Assembly (NCBI GenBank): GCA_937888895.1
Contig: CALASV010000315.1
Location: 1-6,620 of the forward strand
Length of the DNA stretch: 6,620 bases
Direction of reading: 5' to 3'
DNA from: an uncultured Clostridia bacterium
Lineage (GTDB): Bacteria > Bacillota > Clostridia > Lachnospirales > Lachnospiraceae
Shown here: positions 4,841-6,620 of the stretch, piece after piece
How the letters are laid out: each line of letters begins with the position of its first letter
Position numbering within the stretch: the stretch's first letter is position 1
Program-made: the position numbers and the translations under genes
The notes under the pieces: model-generated
What the model saw: only the letters and a program-made list of their open reading frames with translations
Told to the model about the DNA's origin: nothing
The model's database searches: none

Positions 4841-5980
4841 TTATTTCTTTGGTGGTTTTGGTCCCATAAATTGATAAAAATATGTCTTTAGCATACCATT
4901 ATAAATTTTACGATTTTTATCTGCCTTTTTCCCAATATATTTTTCTGCTTCTTCATAACTTGTAATCAAAAAGAATGACCAAGTATCTAATCGTTTCAAT
5001 GCTACACCAATTTCCTTATAAATTGGTGGCATTGCTGCCTTTTCTTCCAATCGTTCGCCATAAGGTGGATTTGTAATGACAAAACCATACTTTTTCGGAT
5101 GGTTTAATTGACTTACTGCTCTTTGCTGAAAATGAATATATTGGTCCACTCCTGCTAACTTCGCATTTTGTCTTGCTGCTTTCACAATTTCACCATCTAT
5201 ATCATAACCTTGAATATTTAATTCCACATCAGTACGAATATTAGCCTTTGCTTCTGCTACTGCTGCTGGCCACAGTTTCTTTGGAACATTACTCCAAGTT
5301 TGTGCTAAAAATTCTCGATTCATACCCGGTGCAATATTTGCCCCAATCATAGCTGCTTCAATTGGAATCGTTCCACTTCCACAAAATGGGTCAACTAACA
5401 CTCTATCTTTATTCCATGGAGATAATAAAATTAAAGCTGCTGCCAATGTTTCTGTAATCGGTGCTTTGCTTGTCAACTTACGATATCCTCTTTTATGCAA
5501 AGATTCTCCCGAAGTATCAATACCAACCAATACTTCATCTTTTACAATTGATACTCTCACAGGATAAGAAGCTCCATTTTCCTCAAACCAACTTACTTTA
5601 TAATGTTGTTTCATTCGCTCTACCATAGCTTTTTTCATAATAGATTGAATATCGGATGGACTAAACAATTTACTCTTTACTGAATTTGCTTTCGTCACCC
5701 AAAACTTTGCATCTACAGGAAAAATTTCTTCCCAAGGAATCGCTTTTGTACCTTGAAATAATTCCTCAAATGTTTCTGCATGAAAACTTCCTACTTTCCA
5801 TAACACACGCTCTGTCGTTCTAAGAAATACATTTGCACGAGCAAACGCTGTCACATCACCAGCAAATGTCACTTTTCCATCTTCTACTTGTAAAATTTCA
5901 TATCCTAACTCTTGTATCTCTTTCTTTAAAACTACCTCTAAACCAAAATGACAAGGGCAGACAAATTCGTATCGTTCCAT
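4841..5980 (-). CDS. THUMP-domain class I SAM-dependent RNA methyltransferase (RlmL N-half/YpsC type)
   Basis: A 379-residue cytoplasmic enzyme expected to make N2-methylguanosine in 23S rRNA (the G2445-type activity of E. coli RlmL). An N-terminal ferredoxin-like and THUMP RNA-binding part (about 1-160) contains CPCHFGLEVVLKKE (8-21) and the linker SLHKRGYR (160-167). The methyltransferase domain follows with SAM motif I DPFCGSGT (197-204), the acidic motif GYDID (258-262) and the catalytic NPPYGER (304-310) typical of base-N methylation. The length matches stand-alone Firmicutes proteins; the second RlmK-like half of the E. coli fusion is absent, as is normal outside Proteobacteria. The ATG at 5978-5980 has AAAGGAG about 7 nt upstream. 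The gene has its own promoter (6013-6041) 68 bp below the rhodanese. The exact target base is inferred from family knowledge. Confidence 0.93.
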   Translation of the reverse strand: MERYEFVCPCHFGLEVVLKKEIQELGYEILQVEDGKVTFAGDVTAFARANVFLRTTERVLWKVGSFHAETFEELFQGTKAIPWEEIFPVDAKFWVTKANSVKSKLFSPSDIQSIMKKAMVERMKQHYKVSWFEENGASYPVRVSIVKDEVLVGIDTSGESLHKRGYRKLTSKAPITETLAAALILLSPWNKDRVLVDPFCGSGTIPIEAAMIGANIAPGMNREFLAQTWSNVPKKLWPAAVAEAKANIRTDVELNIQGYDIDGEIVKAARQNAKLAGVDQYIHFQQRAVSQLNHPKKYGFVITNPPYGERLEEKAAMPPIYKEIGVALKRLDTWSFFLITSYEEAEKYIGKKADKNRKIYNGMLKTYFYQFMGPKPPKK

Positions 5981-6012
5981 TCTTGCACTCCTTTATTTCA
6001 TTACTCCCTCTT

Positions 6013-6041
6013 ATTCTATCCATTTTTCTTCTTATCGTCAA
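6013..6041 (-). promoter_or_regulatory. Sigma-A-like promoter for the RNA methyltransferase gene
   Basis: Minus-strand TTGACG (6036-6041), 17-bp spacer, TAGAAT (6013-6018). It starts 7 bp after the rhodanese stop codon and puts the start site near G6006, a leader of about 25 nt carrying AAAGGAG. It implies the methyltransferase can be expressed independently of the rhodanese gene. Confidence 0.65.
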
Positions 6042-6048
6042 TGAAAAC

Positions 6049-6384
6049 TTACGATTGTACAATAGGTCCTTTATATTTCGACATTCCTCCATATACATTT
6101 TTTACACGAAATCCTGCTCTATATAAATCCTTCGATGCTCTTAGGCTTGTATTTCCACGGTCACAATAAACAATAATTACAGCACTCCCATTTCTTTGGG
6201 AACTTTGTACTACCATCTTTCTCAATTCCGAAATACTTTGTTGCAACTGTGTGTAAGGGATATTGATTGCTCCTGGAATGTGTCCTACCACATAATCTTC
6301 TTCTGCACGCAAATCTATTAAAATTCCCCTACCATTCATACGATGGCGAAAGATATCCTCAGGTCGAATATTTTCAAAATACAT
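6049..6384 (-). CDS. Single-domain rhodanese-like sulfurtransferase
   Basis: A 111-residue stand-alone rhodanese domain, a normal size for the small GlpE-like type. Visible are LIDLRAEEDYVVGHIPGAINIPY (22-44 region: the D-R...GHIPGA...P signature) and the active-site loop CDRGNTS (74-80) with catalytic C74 and a six-residue anion-binding loop closing at S80, as in sulfur-transferring rhodaneses rather than the longer Cdc25-like loop. YGGM at 98-101 is the family end motif. Such proteins carry persulfide sulfur to acceptors or handle reactive sulfur; the partner is unknown. The ATG at 6382-6384 is preceded by GGGAG 6 nt upstream. I see no convincing promoter for it between 6385 and 6519; a poor TTACAC/ATATAT pair is the best. 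It diverges from the ABC-F gene. Confidence 0.92.
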   Translation of the reverse strand: MYFENIRPEDIFRHRMNGRGILIDLRAEEDYVVGHIPGAINIPYTQLQQSISELRKMVVQSSQRNGSAVIIVYCDRGNTSLRASKDLYRAGFRVKNVYGGMSKYKGPIVQS

Positions 6385-6455
6385 ATTTATGCTCCCATTT
6401 TTTTAATTATTACTAATATATTCACAAAGATAATACAAAGTGTAAGCCTTTCCTC

Positions 6456-6484
6456 TTGTTTTTCACATCTTCTTCCTTTATAAT
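6456..6484 (+). promoter_or_regulatory. Sigma-A-like promoter for the ABC-F gene
   Basis: TTGTTT (6456-6461), 17-bp spacer, consensus TATAAT (6479-6484). The predicted start is A6491, and an AGGAG ribosome site (6506-6510) lies before the ATG at 6520. Confidence 0.65.
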
Positions 6485-6519
6485 AAATGAAAAAATTTTT
6501 ATTTCAGGAGTAACTACGT

Positions 6520-6620
6520 ATGAGTATATTAAATGTATCCCACCTTTCTCATGGTTTTGGCGACCGTATGATTTACCATGATGTTTCATTCCGTCTTTTA
6601 AAAGGAGAACATATTGGTTT
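6520..6620 (+). CDS. ABC-F family ATPase, 5' fragment only
   Basis: Only 33 codons and two bases are in the window. They read MSILNVSHLSHGFGDR at the start, then VSFRLLKGEHIG at 22-33, which is the opening of the first ABC domain just before the Walker A loop. The short N-terminus with no membrane segment, and in particular the LSHGFGDR...VSFRLLKGEHIG pattern, match soluble ABC-F proteins. These act at the ribosomal E site to rescue stalled translation or protect against antibiotics. The catalytic Walker motifs lie outside the window, so the subtype (EttA, Uup, YdiF or resistance type) cannot be decided. An ordinary ABC transporter ATPase is possible but less likely. Confidence 0.8.
   Translation, partial: MSILNVSHLSHGFGDRMIYHDVSFRLLKGEHIG

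Noticed and set aside
6004..6011. AGAGGGAG (minus strand) near the methyltransferase start as an sRNA loop target, 8 pairs with one G-U
   Set aside because: The predicted transcription start (about 6006) falls inside the match, so most of it would not be in the mRNA.
5833..6169. Overlapping small frames on both strands around the methyltransferase start
   Set aside because: They straddle the methyltransferase start, its promoter and the rhodanese end, with no start signals of their own.
6385..6455. Possible minus-strand promoter for the rhodanese gene
   Set aside because: The best pair, TTACAC with ATATAT at 18-bp spacing, is too weak to call in AT-rich DNA.

Overview
The window is AT-rich DNA from a low-GC Gram-positive bacterium. 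Strong AGGAGG-type ribosome binding sites, sigma-A-like promoters and the gene families and their order point to an anaerobic member of Clostridia, most probably Lachnospiraceae; this placement is inferred from protein style and context, not from a marker gene. The region looks like ordinary chromosome. I see no mobile element, CRISPR array, tRNA or rRNA.

Layout, left to right. (1) 1-1782, minus strand: a promoter at 1818-1846 drives an SPFH/Band-7 membrane-scaffold gene, followed 15 bp later by argF (ornithine carbamoyltransferase), whose 3' end runs off the window. (2) 1888-2585, plus strand: a divergent promoter and a YcgR-like PilZ (c-di-GMP receptor) gene. (3) 2630-2665: a hairpin between convergent gene ends. 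(4) 2687-4683, minus strand: a tight three-gene cluster in the order rdgB (nucleotide-pool sanitation), YfcE-type metallophosphoesterase, EamA/DMT transporter, with spacers of 4 and 7 bp. (5) 4684-4840: a dense 157-bp intergenic region with two oppositely directed promoters whose -10 boxes interlock. One serves the rdgB cluster. The other points at no protein gene but at two back-to-back hairpins ending in a T-run, which together look like an undescribed small RNA of about 85 nt. (6) 4841-6384, minus strand: a THUMP-domain RNA methyltransferase (RlmL N-half/YpsC type) with its own promoter, preceded by a single-domain rhodanese. (7) 6456-6620, plus strand: a promoter and the first 33 codons of an ABC-F ATPase.

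The genes are mostly housekeeping: arginine metabolism, nucleotide sanitation, rRNA modification, translation-associated ABC-F, c-di-GMP signalling. No single pathway links them. The points most worth follow-up are the candidate sRNA with its C-rich loop and shared promoter core, the 11-residue repeat expansion and lipobox-like N-terminus of the SPFH protein, and the unusual pairing of that protein with argF in the absence of an NfeD partner.
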